From: Polyporus tsugae
Lineage: Eukaryota; Basidiomycota; Agaricomycetes; Polyporales; Polyporaceae
Direction of reading: 5' to 3'
Assembly: GCA_024305745.1 (NCBI GenBank)
Contig: JAHRBS010000004.1
Location: 248,001-312,000, forward strand
DNA: 64,000 bases
Of the stretch, positions 1-13,034 are shown one piece after another. Position numbers and translations under genes: made by a program. The notes under the pieces were generated by a model. The model ran no database searches. It was given only the letters and a program-made list of their open reading frames with translations, and had not been told where the DNA came from. Every line of letters begins with the position of its first letter. Position 1 is the first letter of the stretch.

Positions 1-2618
1 TTGCTGCTGCGCCGCCGCTCGAAGCGCAACCTTGTCTGACCTTCACCATGTGCCGCAGGTATTCCTCTCATGACAAGTATTGTGAAGGTATGTCACAGTC
101 GCCGCCTAGCGTGATCGTTGCCTGAAGTAGGAGGACATGTGCAGACCGAATTGAAGAAAGCGGGCATCGCGGTCAACAACAACCTGTGTCTGCACTTCGC
201 CATGTCACGGGCGGACCTCTTCAATGTCGTCGTGTAAGAGCTATAGCATTGTACATGCCTACAGTGGGGGTCTCATCGCACACAGGATCAAGAAGTTGAA
301 GACGATGCCCGAGGTCATGGCCGCAGTCGGCATCAAGCCCGACTCGGTCGGCTGCGAGACGTGCAAGCCAACGGTCGGGAGCATTCTGTCCTCGTTGTGG
401 AACGAGAATATCATAAATCCTGTGCACCACGCGTCAGTCGCCTGTTCGGCTCTTGATACTCCTTCTCACTGATTTAGGGATGAACGACACGCAGGAACCA
501 GGACACGAACGATCGGTAATGGTTGAGATTTGTTTCGAATATAGTGGGAAGCTAATCTGCTCTTAGCTTCCTTGCGAACATCCAGCGCAACGGTGAGTCT
601 GGTCTTCGTCTGGAGATGGCGCTCCGACTAACCCTTTCTAGGAACCTTTTCAGTCATACCCCGAATTGCGGCTGGCGAGGTACGTATATATCACCGCTCC
701 TAAGGCTCCATCTGGGGCAGGTCACTGACAAGCAGCCTAATTGTAGATCACGCCAGACAAGCTCATCGTCCTCGGTCAGGTGGCCAAGAAATGTGAATAT
801 CCAATACTCGGATGGTGTTTGTAATTGTTACCTGTCCTGACTCCGCTTGCGCGCAGATGGACTGTACACGAAGATCACTGGCGCACAACGAGTGGATCTC
901 TTCGGCGCAGAGCGAGCGGATCTACCCTCCATCTGGAAGGAGCTCGTCGATACCGGCTTCGAGAGCGGGCATGGGTACGGGAAGGCGCTCAGGACTGTGA
1001 AGTCCTGCGTCGGGACGTCGTGGTGTCGGTATGGGATTGGCGACGCCGTTGGCAGTAAGATTTGTGCAGCGATACCTGTGCAAAACCGGAAGCTAAAGGA
1101 GTCATGGTATAGTGGCAATCACGCTTGAAGAACGCTACAAGGGCATTCGCTCGCCACACAAGTTCAAGGGCGGCGTCAGTGGGTGCGTGCGAGAATGCGC
1201 CGAAGCGCAGAGCAAGGATTTCGGACTTATCGCGACGGACAAAGGGTGGAACAGTAAGCCTGTGTCCATTTCGTCAGGAGTTTTGCTTCGCGATGCTCAT
1301 TTCCTCGGGTTACTGGTAGTCTTTGTGAGCGGGAACGGAGGCGCGAAGCCCCGACACGCGACTCTATTGGCGGCCGATGTCCCACCATCAATGGTCGTCC
1401 GCATACTTGATAGATTCCTCATGTACTACATCCGCACGGCGGACAAGCTCATGCGCACGGCGCGCTGGTTAGAGACCATGGAGGGCGGCATTGAGGTAGG
1501 CGCAAGCTTTCCAGTACGACCCTTGCTCTGTCACTAACTCCTGGTTCTACAAGAAACTACGGAAGGTCATTCTGGACGACGCGTTGGGAATCTGTGGCGA
1601 CCTCGAGCGTGAGATGAACGAGCTGGTCGGAGGGTACTTCGATGAGTGGAAGGCCGTGGTAGACGACCCCGAGAGGCAGAAGCGTTTCCGCCAATTCGTC
1701 AACACGGTGCGGATCTTCTTACTGAGCTGCATGCCTTGAGCCCTGAGGATCGTAACTTACCTCTTAGCTCAGAGCGAGCGCGTCGGTCATATGGAGAATA
1801 TCGTCGAGCGCGGCCAGATGCGACCTGCGAACTGGAGCAAGACCACGCCCCCTCTCGTCCTTCGTGAGTCAGATATCTCGACGCCCAAGGACCAGTGGAA
1901 GTGGAGGAAGCTCGCAAGGGTGCAAGATCTCACACCAAATGCGAATGGCACGACGTGAGTTACATATTAAATCTTCATAGGACCATCGAATGGTTGACTG
2001 AACGCCCGTCAGGTCCGCGGCCGTGAGATACGGAGACAGCCAGATCGCCATCTACCATGTGCCGCAGAAGGGCTACTATGCCACTCAGCAGGTTCGAGTC
2101 TTCCTTGGTCTTTTACGATGCAGTGGTCCGCCATTGATCCTTCCCCCTGGGTAGATGTGCCCGCATCGTCGCGCCTTCGTCCTCGACCACGGTATCGTCG
2201 GCGACGACCCTGCCTCAGGCTCACTCTACATCTCATGTCCGTGCAACATATTGCTCCATCAGTCTCAGTCTCTCCACTGACTCGGCGTGTAGGCCCAATG
2301 CATAAGCGCAATTTCAGCCTCACGACCGGCGAATGCCTCAACGATGAGTCCTACGGTATCGTCACGTTCGACGTGAAGACTGAGGGCGATGACCTCCTCC
2401 TACTCCTACCTGAGGCCGAGGACCTGGATGGAATCATTGGCACCGCGAAGTGGATGGTACGGGAGGCAACGGCCGAGCTGCTCGATAGAGGTTCTGGTCT
2501 CGGTGAGGAGAGCGTGGTAGAGATCACTGGACCAGGAGAGGGCGTGCTCCAGCCTGAGATGGGGATCAGTAATGGTGGCTGCGGCTCGGCCTGTGGGGAC
2601 AGTAAGCTTGAGTGGTAA
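1..2618 (+). CDS. niiA: Assimilatory nitrite reductase, 3' part (5' end outside window)
   Basis: Reduces nitrite to ammonium with NAD(P)H in the cytosol; second step of nitrate assimilation. Coding is clear from base 145; exons further left are not resolved and the FAD half lies outside the window. In order I see: a BFD-type [2Fe-2S] end (GCETCKP, about 340-370), the ferredoxin-like half domain, the siroheme/4Fe-4S signatures SCVGTSWCRYG (about 1000-1030) and GCVRECAEA (about 1180-1205), and a C-terminal Rieske domain with ligands CPH (about 2158) and, across an intron, CPMH (about 2295). All metal ligands are present. Introns are about 50-90 bases; one donor near 2236 (GTCCGT) is weak but restores the Rieske CPMH. 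Stop TAA at 2616-2618. Nitrate transporter and nitrate reductase, often neighbours of this gene in fungi, are not on the right side. Confidence 0.93.
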
Positions 2619-3091
2619 CGTGCCACGATAGAGAAGAACTTTATGTAGGTGGAAGTTAGCAAACGATGTATTGATACTCTCAGCGTGTCTATCTAGATAG
2701 CGGACGAACAATACCTTTTCCCTCTGGACCCGCCTCTCGCCCGTTAAATCCTTAACTCACGACGGACCTCCGTCCCGGACGAACAAAACCTAAACAAATC
2801 ACACCGTACGCTCGGGACGGCAACACAAAGGTATATTGTGGGAGAATTAGAGTAATCTAAGTACAGCTAGCTATGTCATTTTCACCCAACTACACTCGAA
2901 CCGACCAAACCAAAGAGAGATCCCGATCGGTGCGAAACGTTAAACCGTTCATGTCGTACTCACGTGTCGTGTTATACAATACTACACCTCGTCAAAGGTT
3001 ACGTATACGATAGGAATGAATAAATCAATGCCGACCTTCCTAGGTGACTCCGTCACACACATCTCCCTCTCCCCCCTTCCTGCATCAAGCT
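2619..3091. other. Tail-to-tail intergenic region
   Basis: This is the shared 3' region of the convergent nitrite reductase and OSH1-type genes. It is AT-richer than its flanks. I see no gene, RNA or repeat in it. Confidence 0.5.
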
Positions 3092-6000
3092 TCAAGGCTC
3101 GTCCTCGATGAATATCCTCTCCACATCCTGCCACGCCGGCCCCTTGTCGTCCCCGTGCTCCACATTCCACGCCCTCTCCCTCTCCAGCCAATACTCCACC
3201 TGATCATCGACCATCGCCGGCATCCACACCCTCTCACCCGTATCTGGCTCGGTCGTCGCCGCGAACCACCTCGGTCTGTGCGGCGGGGCCTTCCCGTTCT
3301 CCCGCGCACGCCGCATCGTCCGCTGGAAGTCCTCCTGCTTCATCTTAAGATCGTTCGCGTGCTCATACCGTCCAAGCTCGAACGCGCGCTGATCTGGGCG
3401 GAGACGACAGTCCGTCGGACACAGGTAGTGCTTGAGCGTGTCCTCGGGGCAGTCGTTGAGCGTGATCGCGAACGGGGTGAGGTTGAACGGCGAGGGCGGC
3501 TTGACGGAGTTGCGCCACAGGAGGATGAACTCGTTCGTTGTGGAGGGCGAGCTGGGACCGTTCATCGCCACGTCGGGATGCAGCTGGCCGACCCCAGTGC
3601 CGACCTGGCGAGCCACGAGCTGACTGTTCCAGCGGCCGGCGAGCTCGTAGGTAACGTTTCCGTCCGCGTCCTGAACGTAGCCAGAGATCTCGTACGCATC
3701 CCTGCCACGCCAGCCGCGAGGCTTGAAGGTCAAAATACATTGGTCTCCGGTGCGGTGGTTCGTGACCTACAACAGGCGTCAACACAATCTCAAGGGTATA
3801 TCAACCGAAGATCCACATACGATCATATCGCCATAATGGTCGATCGTAGGAGAACCAAGGATGAAGCCAGAGACGTTTGTCGTGACCTTCTTCCAGCTGT
3901 AATGCTCCACAACTCGTCCGTCGCTGTTCAAGCCCTTTGCCTTTGGGTAGTCCGGTGCCCACTCTGCCGGCAAGAGCAGCTCCGCATGGGCAATGCCCGT
4001 CGGCCTGATCTCGAACGACTTGCCCATGAACTTGTTCTGCGCGTCGACTTCGCCGTAGTACCGCCACGTGGGAGACTCGGCCCAGCACGCAGACATGGGC
4101 GGGTGGTGGCTGACCTGCTCGGAGACGTAGCGGTATTGCTTGTCGTGCCGTACGTACTCAAACGTCTCGCTCTAGAAGCATGTCAAGCAAGGATCGTGTA
4201 GGGATATCAGAGATACGTACAAGCATGGGATTGAATGGCTTCGCGATGCGACCGATTGTGGAGGAGTAGTTGGACATAGCGAAGGCAGCGATGAACGCGA
4301 TACGGCGGTGCGGGTCCTCTTGAGAGTGCGCGGCGTCCACTATGAGAGTCAGGTCAGTCGATGTCGAGCTTCAGTACGGCTTTCATGAAACTCACAACAC
4401 TCCGAAAACTCCATATCCTCCGCCTGTAGCACAGAAACGATGCATTAGTACCACAGTTATCGGGTCGAACAAATCACTCACCATCCTCTGCAACATGCTC
4501 GTCGGCTCATTGAAGAACACCGGGAACGAAATCTTCGTTAGATCCTTCCCAATGCTATTCTTCAGCACCGCCCACAAGCTCATCGGCGGGCGATCGTCGC
4601 TCGAAATGGACAGGTGGTCCCTCAGCTTCATGTAACTCGCGTACACATCCGTGCTCAACGTGAACGCCGCGGCGCCCACAGACGGTAGTGGCTTGATGAG
4701 GCTCTGGCTGATGAGGAGGTTCGGCAGGGTATTGCTCTCGATCGCGTCAAAAAACTCGTCCTCCTCATCCGTCTCGCCCTCCTCTTCCGCCTCACCCTCC
4801 TTCGTGACGGGCGGCGCGCCCATGATGAGCGAGAACGGCCGCGCACCCCCAGTGGGGATGGGCATCCCCGGAATAGATGGCCGTCTTGCACCCATACGGG
4901 AAAGCGTCCCAACCGGCGAAGGGAGGCTTGGCACGACTGGGACCTCCTCCACCGGCACAGGGGACGCGGTCTTCTGCATAGGGCTTGCAAGGAGCGTCGG
5001 GGTCGTAACGACCTCCGCGGCCAGTGTCGGGGATCCAGGATATTGGCTCATGCGCATGCGTACCGTGATGTCCGTCTGGGCCGTGCTGCGACGGCGGAAG
5101 CGCGAGCGGAGCTCCCGTTCGAGCATGTCTCCCTCACGCACGACGGCCTGCAGGCTCTCCTCCCAGACGTTCTGCCGGTCGCGCTCTCGCTCTAGCTTCG
5201 TCTTGTACCACTCCTCCCTCTCCTTCACCATTTGTACATACTCCGTGAGCATCACGGACACCGTCCCGAACGTGTCGTCGACCGCCTTGGTCAACTCTGC
5301 CGCGCGGGGGGAGCCAGGCGCCTGCGCGGTGAGGTTCGTGATGAGCTGGTGGGCGAGCTCCGCTTGAGTGACGAGCGCATGGCCCTGGAGCTCGAACGAC
5401 GTCGTGTGTGGCGGTGCCTCCTTCATTGATTCCGCATCGGACGAGTACTCGTGCTCCTGTGAGTCGCCGTCGGCAGGGTGATCTGGCGATGCGTCGCCGG
5501 GAGCCCCGCCGTCATGACCGTCACCCGCTACAGAGCTCGTGAAGGAGATCGCGCCTGGAGCAGACATGCGGCTCCTCGTGTGTATAGAGCTCGCTCCGAT
5601 GGACAGCGAGGGCTTGAGGCTCGGCGCGTCGCTCTCCACGCTCTTGCGCCCGTTCTGCTCGCGTTTCGCGAGGTCGATGCTCTTCTGCAGCGCCGTGGTC
5701 CAGCGCGAGGCCTCGACAGGGTGGTTCGCCTTCAAGTACCACTTCTGTACCGATGAGTGACCGCGCGAGGGTATCGAATGGACTTCGAAGCGCAAGCCCG
5801 AGGCTCCGTTGGGGACGATTAACACAGCCGTGCCCATCCCCACGGATCCTCGGGACGATATATTCTCGTCATCCTGGTGGCGGTAATCTACATGAAACAG
5901 TGAGAATGGGGCTGGCCGCGAGGAACGGTCCACGTACAAGAAAGCACGCCTTGGTGAAGAACGAACCAGCGCGTGTTGTATCCCCTGGCGACATTCGTGT

Positions 6001-7214
6001 ACTTGTTCAGGTAGCCTCTAAGCTCCGGCGGCTCAGACGACGGCTCTTGAATCAACGAGTTGTCCTGGTTCGTGACTACGACTCCTCAGTGACCGATAAG
6101 CAATACGGAAGTGACTCAAACTCACACTGGCGCAGGAACACCCGCACGCGGTCATCCTTGCCGGCGCTGTCATACACGGGCCGTCCCTTCCGGTCCCGGA
6201 CGAAAACATCGGCGCCTGCACGAACAGCGAGCTCGACCAACCGAAGATCTTTCCGCTTGGCCGCTTCGTGCAACAGCGTGGCGCCGGATGAATCATCGAG
6301 GTATGACAGGTTCACGAGTCGTATCCGTGGGGAAGACAGCATCTTAAGGAGAGCCTCGGGAGCGGGCGTGCTTGGTGAGGAAGAGATGTAGGCATGCAGA
6401 AGAGAACGGTACGACGCGTTGAGTAAGGCTCTCGAGTCTACGATGAAACGTGAGGAGAGAAGATTCGCTTCTGATGAGACGATGAAACTCACCGCGGATG
6501 GCACGGATCGTCTCCTTGCCCCTTGCCACCTCTAGACACGTCTTTCCCTCGCTATCACGAAGGCTATCGTCGATCCCCTCCTGATCCAGAAGCAAGACAA
6601 CGACGTCTATGCGCGACAGTGACGCCGCGAGGTGCAGTGCGGTCATCCCCGAGCCCGGAGGGTGCACGGCATTGGGCGACACGGCTCGGTGATCGAGTAA
6701 TAGACCAACGGTTTCACCTAAGGTCAACGGTCACAGGAATATAGATGTTGCATCCGGTGTTTACACTCACAGGCTGCACATCGGATTGCGAGATGGAGAG
6801 CGGCGGCGCCGAGGTCGACGTCGTTCGAGTCGGTTGATGTCCGTCGATCCTTGGTGAAGTCTGCCAGGAATGGGTGGATGCGGGCGGGGTCACCTTTGGG
6901 AGGCTCAATTAGCTAGATGTACTTTTGATGGATAGCGTTGGGTCGAGCTATAACTCAAACTTGACTGGCAGGCCGAGTCAAGACTCGAGGATGCCTCTCA
7001 AGCAGCGAGTGAGAACTATGATACCCCGGATAATAGCCGAAAGTGTCTGAAGCCTGGGCCTATTACAAGTGCGGATACATGTACAAGACAACTCCTAGCA
7101 CTCGCATGGGGTTCTCCTCGCCCAATGCTACCTGCGTGAAATATAGGTACTCACCACTTCGTAGTGCCGACAGTAGCCGGACTTGGTATAAGGAATCTAT
7201 ACGGCCATTAATGA
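3092..7214 (-). CDS. OSH1: Oxysterol-binding protein, OSH1/SWH1 type (ankyrin-PH-FFAT-ORP)
   Basis: A lipid-transfer protein expected at membrane contact sites, exchanging sterol and phosphoinositide. Reading from the 5' side: an exon with VRLLSALRSG joins GDPARIHPFLADF by a clean phase-1 splice (7157/6893). Ankyrin repeats follow (MTALHLAA, ATLLHEAA; about 6890-6200). A PH domain (RGYLNKYTNVARGYNTRWFVLHQG, about 6030-5960, to about 5650) is followed by coiled, charged sequence near 5200. An FFAT motif, EDEFFDAIE in acidic context (about 4740-4770), should bind VAP/Scs2. The ORP domain starts with FPVFFNEPTSMLQR (about 4500) and carries the family fingerprint EQVSHHPP (about 4100-4122). Stop at 3092. 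The start codon is not found: an acceptor at 7214 shows at least one more 5' exon. Domain order is that of yeast Osh1/Osh2. Confidence 0.93.
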
Positions 7215-8722
7215 CTAGAAGAAGAAGTTAGAAACGGTTGAAACACGTGTAGAAGAAGCAAAGATCGGTCGTCTCGTAAACTTCTCGAAGTCAGCGGTGG
7301 AAACCTCGGGGAAACGAGCCAAAGGCAGCAGGACGCAGCCCATTCGGGATGCCATCGCGGATCTGCCGTCTCAGCACCAGAAGGACAAGTGACGAAAGGG
7401 GCCCAAACGCGGTTTGGAACAGATGCAAGGATGGCTCGCGCAGGCGGTGTGAACATTGGGGAGGGCAGTGACCCTAGTGCTCCGCCAAAGGCCGAAGCAG
7501 CGACGACATACCGCCATGGCCACATACCATGCAAGCACCGCGTACGATGGGAGAGTGGGGGATTGGAAAGATTCTCGAGTTTTGCATGAAGCTCACCGTC
7601 CTCCGAGACGTTCCCCACAAACAGCAAACGGTTCGAGTGCCCCGCTATAAAATGCATATTGCGCGCATTCCCCTCCATAACCAGGACCCCGTTCCGCCAC
7701 GAATTCTGGGACAAACCGGAGTGATGGAGCGAATACTCACTGCGATGAGATTGGCTTGAAACTGTACTGGGGGTTGCGCGGTGTTCGTGGGTCATATTCT
7801 TGAGATTCCAGGCGTCGCGGGCTCTCCGAGCACGTAGATGATATCCAAGTAACGAGAAAATATGATAGCCAAGAGAGAGGAGCTGAGAATGCGAAGGCTG
7901 GGGCAGGAGTAGGCAGGAGTGCGGAACGGAGGACTTTGGGGAATCCGCCAGAGGGCTAGTCTTGAATCTCCGACCGAATAAAACATTGCGGAGTAGCAAA
8001 TGTGCCAACAAGGATTTAACGATTAATGCTCCGCGCAGCCCAACAATAGTCGCGTCATTAGAGTCTATTTCTATGCACTCAAACATCCAACTGCGCTTGT
8101 GTCACCAAGTTTTTTCGATCGTTGGAGTAAGTCCGGACTAACGATAGACGTCCCTCAAGATCAGATATCATGAACCCGACGACGTTGTATGGTACGCGAT
8201 ATTTCCTACTCGCTGATATCAACAATCCTTAGCCCGCGCCGCAGCAGGTGATATAAAATAGTTGAAGGAGTTGGTGCAGCTCCAGGGGCGTGCCCCGACG
8301 TCCTCGAATATCTTCGCCTTCGGAGGCTAGTTTCGACGTCTGCCCGACGCCTTGGTCGATCTAGGGGAGTTACAACGCCGCCATCCGCCGGAGCAAACGC
8401 TACGCACGCACATGTACATCACAAGTCCCTGCCCCACTTCGGTGTTACACCTGCGCAGTATGTTCGAAGCTTTACCGCTCTCTGATGTACAGGGGTTTTA
8501 GGAGTGCCAGAGATATCTTGTCTCGGACATAGCATCTGTTACCATTTTCTTCGGGTGAGCGAGAGTGGATTATATCATGTATTCGCGAACTTAACACCAC
8601 TTACAGAGTCCAAGGTCTCCCTTTAATGGGCGCTTGCCGAAGCAGGAAGACGCTCATTTCTCGGGTTTTACACAAGCTCCGAATCGTCTGCCTAGATGCT
8701 GGTTGGTAGTAGGTACTACATA
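7215..8722. other. Upstream region of the OSH1-type gene; 5' exon(s) unresolved
   Basis: The first exon of the neighbouring minus-strand gene must lie here or further left on that strand. A minus-strand frame stays open for 292 codons (8086-7208) with possible donors near 7745 and 7596 (GTGAGT, GTGAGC), but its translation has no recognisable domain and the proposed joins do not give a clean phase to the known exon. I call no gene. Nothing else is recognised between 8087 and 8722. Confidence 0.4.
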
Positions 8723-9292
8723 CAGTAGACACCCTCTTAACGCATACTTCTCATAACGCATAACCCCTTATAACGCATGGCTCGAGGCCTTTCCCGACTT
8801 GGGGAAGGGGGGAAAACGCATAATCCCCTGATAACGCATACGCATACCCCTTCGGGCCGGGATAAAGGCATACCTGGACGTTATGTAATTTCAATTGTTG
8901 GGCACATACGGTGCTGCGGTTGAATAAAATTGTTCCTTAATCCCCTGTCGCTCCTCCCTATGGCCCCGAAAGCGATCGAAATCCTCAAAAGAGGGCTTAA
9001 GGTCCTAGAAGCCACTTTTGCATTGCGAAAATCTCAACTCCTTGCTCGTCGCGCCGAGAACAAATCGATTATGGTCCCTACTGAAATCACTGACTTCTTT
9101 GCACGTACTAGATAGACTAGTCTAGTTAGACCACCTATGTACGAACGACTCCACCACATGGTGGGCGCCTATAATCAGAAGTCTCGTCCCTTGGTGGGCG
9201 CCTAATATCGACGCCTCCCATAACCCATGACCCCTAATAACACATACCACGGACCCCTTCCCGAGGGGTATGCGTTAAGAGGGTGTCTACTG
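8723..9292. mobile_element. Non-autonomous pogo/Fot1-like DNA element (MITE), 570 bp
   Basis: The element begins CAGTAGACACCCTCTTAACG and ends with its reverse complement. The terminal inverted repeats match for 25 bases (8723-8747 and 9268-9292) and the element is flanked by TA on both sides (8721-8722, 9293-9294), the target duplication of Tc1/mariner/pogo elements. Inside the left end the short motif ATAACGCAT or close variants recurs about five times (near 8739, 8754, 8770, 8815, 8834), as expected for transposase-binding subterminal repeats. A 61-codon frame at 8930-9115 (+) is the only sizeable one; it is far too short for a transposase. Family placement rests on the CAGT ends and TA duplication only. 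Confidence 0.82.
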
Positions 9293-10929
9293 TAGTACTT
9301 ATCGCCCAGGGATATTTATCGGCTGAAGCCTCTCGGATTCTCGGAGATCGTCATCTTCTCCGCAGCAGAGAACGAGTGCAACGAGGTGCAGCGTTGGAGA
9401 GCATTGGTGGCTTCTCGCCTATCACCGACCCTGGACCATTACGGCATGATGTTACGACATACCTGTCATTCGCCTCCGAGATTCCCCAGCCTTTCCTCCG
9501 CGCTCCTTCTCAGCGTCACTGGAAATCCGTGGCCAAACCCACAGAAACATGCTGGAAAACAACGTTTGGGCGATATGGATCAAGTCCGGCCAGCACACAC
9601 GTCGCAGTTATGGTTTTCTGTCCTGACAGTGTGCGTCCCAATCTTCCGTCTCCCCATTGGTGTTAGCGATGTTGCTAAAACACGGCCGACAGATTGGAGA
9701 TTGGTGCAAGGGGCGTCGCCCCAGGCCTCAGGCCTCAGTACTTGACCATGCAGGGCGCTGAGCATTGGAGCCGTTGTGTCCAAACACGTCTAGTCCCCGT
9801 TCGATGCGATCTCATTGCGTTCCTCCTGGCGACATTGACGGCGAACGCACGTCAAGAAGCAGGTACACGCACAATCATCAAGGCTAGTCAAGGCTGCATC
9901 AAGGCAGTATCAAGGCCGTCGCAACACCAGATCCCTCATGAATCGATCTGCATGAAGCGGCTGAATCTTCCCGCGACTTCACGCCGTGCGTCTCTCACTT
10001 CCTTCCCCCGTACCAGCGTTCCTGGTTACCTTGTATTGCCCGTCCATTCGTCCTTCGTGCGGCGTAGTATCCGAGGCCGCAGCCTTCGGCGTGTGCATTT
10101 TATGGGCCACCCATCGGCCAAGAATTGCACCGAGACGCAGCTCTACACGTTTGAATGCATAAGGGTCGCTGGCCTGGCGTGCCAGCCTTTCTTGGACAGA
10201 GCCCGGCACTAATATCTGGTTACACAGTGGCGATCTAGGGCCCACCCATGCTCTCGTCTCCCGCGCGCACAATATACCCCTTAGAGGAAATGCTCCTTCC
10301 CGGAACTCACGGAGTTGCACCCACGAAACGCCGCGGAAGCAAAATTAGCGAATTCGCGTCCGATGCAACCCCACCGGATCCAAGCGTCGCCTGCCATTGG
10401 ATGCTGACCAGGACAGACCAGGACTGGAGAATGTATCTTGATCGCCATCGCCCAGCACGGTGCGCGGTGCCGGATACGCCCACAAAGTCGCCTTGTCCTG
10501 ACAGCTCCGTCTCGGCGGAGTTTCCGTTTCCAGCACAAGTAGACCAGTGCCGGTCAGGGTTCCGGGTGAGCTGGAATGTCCTTTTCACCACGTACGGGAC
10601 GCCTCTCGCGTTTCTACGGCACTGGGCCACGGACCATTGGACCATGGGCGACGGGAGACGAAACGGCGGCGCACAACGCGAGCCGTCTGGCCTATACCCT
10701 TGTCGGCCGACGACAGCAGTACATGTACGTGCATGTGTGCGTGTACGCTGAGCCCGCATCGCAGACACGCCTTCCTCCACCAGTGCTGTACTCCGGCTCT
10801 AACTCCCCCCTTCGCCCACCACCGTGACTGGTCCTGTCCTGCATTACGTTCATCCGCATTTTCAAGACAGCGGGGCGCATCAACACCCCGTAATACGCAT
10901 CACGAACCCTCCCTCCTCCCACCCCCGCG
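9293..10929. other. Intergenic, no gene recognised
   Basis: Several open frames of 60-180 codons exist on both strands here, but none shows a domain, consistent splice sites or codon use like the neighbouring genes. The right-hand part (about 10650-10929) is presumably promoter and 5' UTR of the WOPR gene. Confidence 0.4.
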
Positions 10930-12419
10930 ATGTCGCACACGCACGGAGACGCCTCGCCCTCGCCCCCGCCCGCCGCAGACACTCCGCGCAAGCCCGACAT
11001 ACTCCGCGGGTGGATCAAGACGGCCAAGGATGCGATGCTCGTCCTCGAGGCGGCGCGCGCGGGCATCGTGCCGCGCGTGACGCGCCGGTTCCACGAGGCA
11101 GAGAAGCGGAGCATCATCCAGAGCGGCGCTATCTTCGTCTTTACCGAGGAAGAGAGCGGGATCAAGAGGTGGACGGACCCGCACCTGTGGACGGCGTCGC
11201 GCATGCAGGGATGTTTCCTCGTGAGTGCTTACGCATTTCATGGCTGAGTGTTGTCTGAGGGGAAGGGACGTTTAGATGTATCGTGAACGGGAGGACACCC
11301 GTCCTGATACAGAGACACCACCCTATCGCTGTTCCGCTATGGCTCCGCTCTCAGAAGCGGCTGACCAGAAAGGGGACAAAGAGCTTGAGCACTACATCCT
11401 CGGGAGTTGGAACACTGGCAGGGGGCTGAAGAAGAACGGCCTCATGAAGAAGGTTAGGTTGTCTTTTCCTCCATCCTGCATTCAGTCGACTGACGAGGGC
11501 TGCAGACCATCTCGATTTCCATTGAAGACACAACGTACCACCTCATCTCCTACTACTACCCTTCGGACGTTCGTTCTGGATTGCTTCAAACGCCGTCTTC
11601 GATGCCAGAGTTCGCATGCCTGGATATCAGCCCCGCCATGAAAGTTAGCTTCTCTCAGACCCGCACCTTGTACGGTGGTCGAGGAAAGCGAGGGAGGCCG
11701 TCTCGTTCGTAAGTCGTCGTCCGTTTAGGCTCGTGCCGCATCCCCGTCTGAGTAGATATGTATGGATCAGGCAGAGCAAGAAGGAAGCCGGCGAGCGTGA
11801 TTCGGAGGAAAGCGTGCATTCAACCCCTCGCACCGCGCCGATAACCCCCGTCAATGTCCCCTCCTCTCGAGTGCGAGCCCCGTATCGCCACCCCTCTCTT
11901 ACCCCAAGCGCGGTCTCGTCTTCCTCCCGTCCGTCTTCCCCGCGTTCGCGGTACCATCCCTACCCTAAGCTGAACACCCCGTCTTCAAGTTCAAGTTCGC
12001 CCAACTTTATGCCGCCGTCTATGCCAGACCTCCAACCCTATTCCGAGAGCCCTGCCTCCAGCTCACCAGCCACTCCAAGGACGTACGAACTAACGCCCTC
12101 CCCATGCGAGACGAAGCCACCTTACCCCATATGGCAACATTCCCCACCCGTACACCCATCTCCGGATCCTATGCCGGTTACCGTTTACGACATCCCGTAC
12201 CCGCCCATCGCCTCGCAGCCCGGTCTACAGCTCGGATCTGGCTCGGAGGCGTACTACCAGTCCCCAGGCGAGGCGCAGGATGTCGAAGCTCAGCAACAGC
12301 TCATCCGGAGCTGGGAGCCCATCATGGAGGAGACGCGCCTCATGATGTCCGGCCACCGCCCTGTGCCGCAGATACTGTCATATGAGGCGTACTATGTGGA
12401 TCCCTCGGCGTACTACTAG
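10930..12419 (+). CDS. WOPR-domain (Gti1/Pac2 family) transcriptional regulator
   Basis: A DNA-binding regulator of the family that includes Wor1, Ryp1, Gti1 and Pac2, which control morphology and virulence-type programmes in fungi. Four exons splice in frame: 10930-11220, 11276-11452, 11506-11708 and 11729-12419, giving about 453 residues. The first WOPR half is LRGWIKTAKDAMLVLEAAR through SGAIFVFTEEESGIKRWTD and HLWTASRMQG; the second is KKTISISIEDTTYHLISYY. A basic patch (GGRGKRGRPSRS) follows, then a Ser/Pro-rich, presumably disordered tail of about 220 residues ending in Tyr-rich sequence. The third intron is only 20 bases if spliced as drawn (11709-11728), which is unusually short; a different join there is possible. 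ATG at 10930 is the first in frame and lies right before the domain. Confidence 0.9.
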
Positions 12420-13034
12420 TACTGATGAAGTCGGGCATCCTCGTTGTAGCATGCGGTACGGAACCAGAACCAGAAGTTTTAGTGACTTTGCACGGCGTTT
12501 GTATGATACTTACTAGTACTGTGGATCGCATCTTTTCATTAGTAATGTACTTAGCCTCCTCATTTCCTCGTAGTATAATACACGTTGCGCGGGCTCGGCA
12601 CGGGATCCTACATATGCATATGCCGTACATAGTTTCGATTTTACCTTAGCATACCCAGCCATGAAGGCGTATTTCTGTACATGTAGAATAGTAGCGCATT
12701 CGGTGATCATATGGCAGCGTCGATTCGGAATCGATGACTCCTCTATCCTCGACCGATGTCCAGCCACTTCGTTTCGAAGGAGCGGACATAAAGTAATAAA
12801 GATAGATATAAATAAGGAAAGACAGTCGCTCACGAGCCTTGAAGCAAGTCCTTGGGTTATAATGATAGGGAAAAGAGCCTATGAGGAGTGCTCTGCTGAG
12901 AATGATAGAAGGCGAAACCCATCGATGATCAGGCCGGAGCGATGCCAATCGCTCTCAAATACGATGCTCTTGATAACTACAGGACCAGGTATAATTATCA
13001 GTAGAGTGCAGGCCGGGAGAGACAAAGACGACTC
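12420..13034. other. Tail-to-tail intergenic region
   Basis: AT-rich sequence between the convergent WOPR gene and a secreted-protein gene. A late minus-strand exon of the latter could lie near 12900-12995 (acceptor CTGTAG), but the stop at 13035 is simpler. I see nothing else. Confidence 0.35.

Noticed and set aside
3044..4201. A 385-codon plus-strand open frame
   Set aside because: It is antisense to the ORP domain exons of the OSH1-type gene, which carry the EQVSHHPP fingerprint; the frame is a shadow of GC-rich codons.
4651..5367. A 238-codon plus-strand Ser-rich open frame
   Set aside because: It is antisense to the linker of the OSH1-type gene, with no domain of its own.
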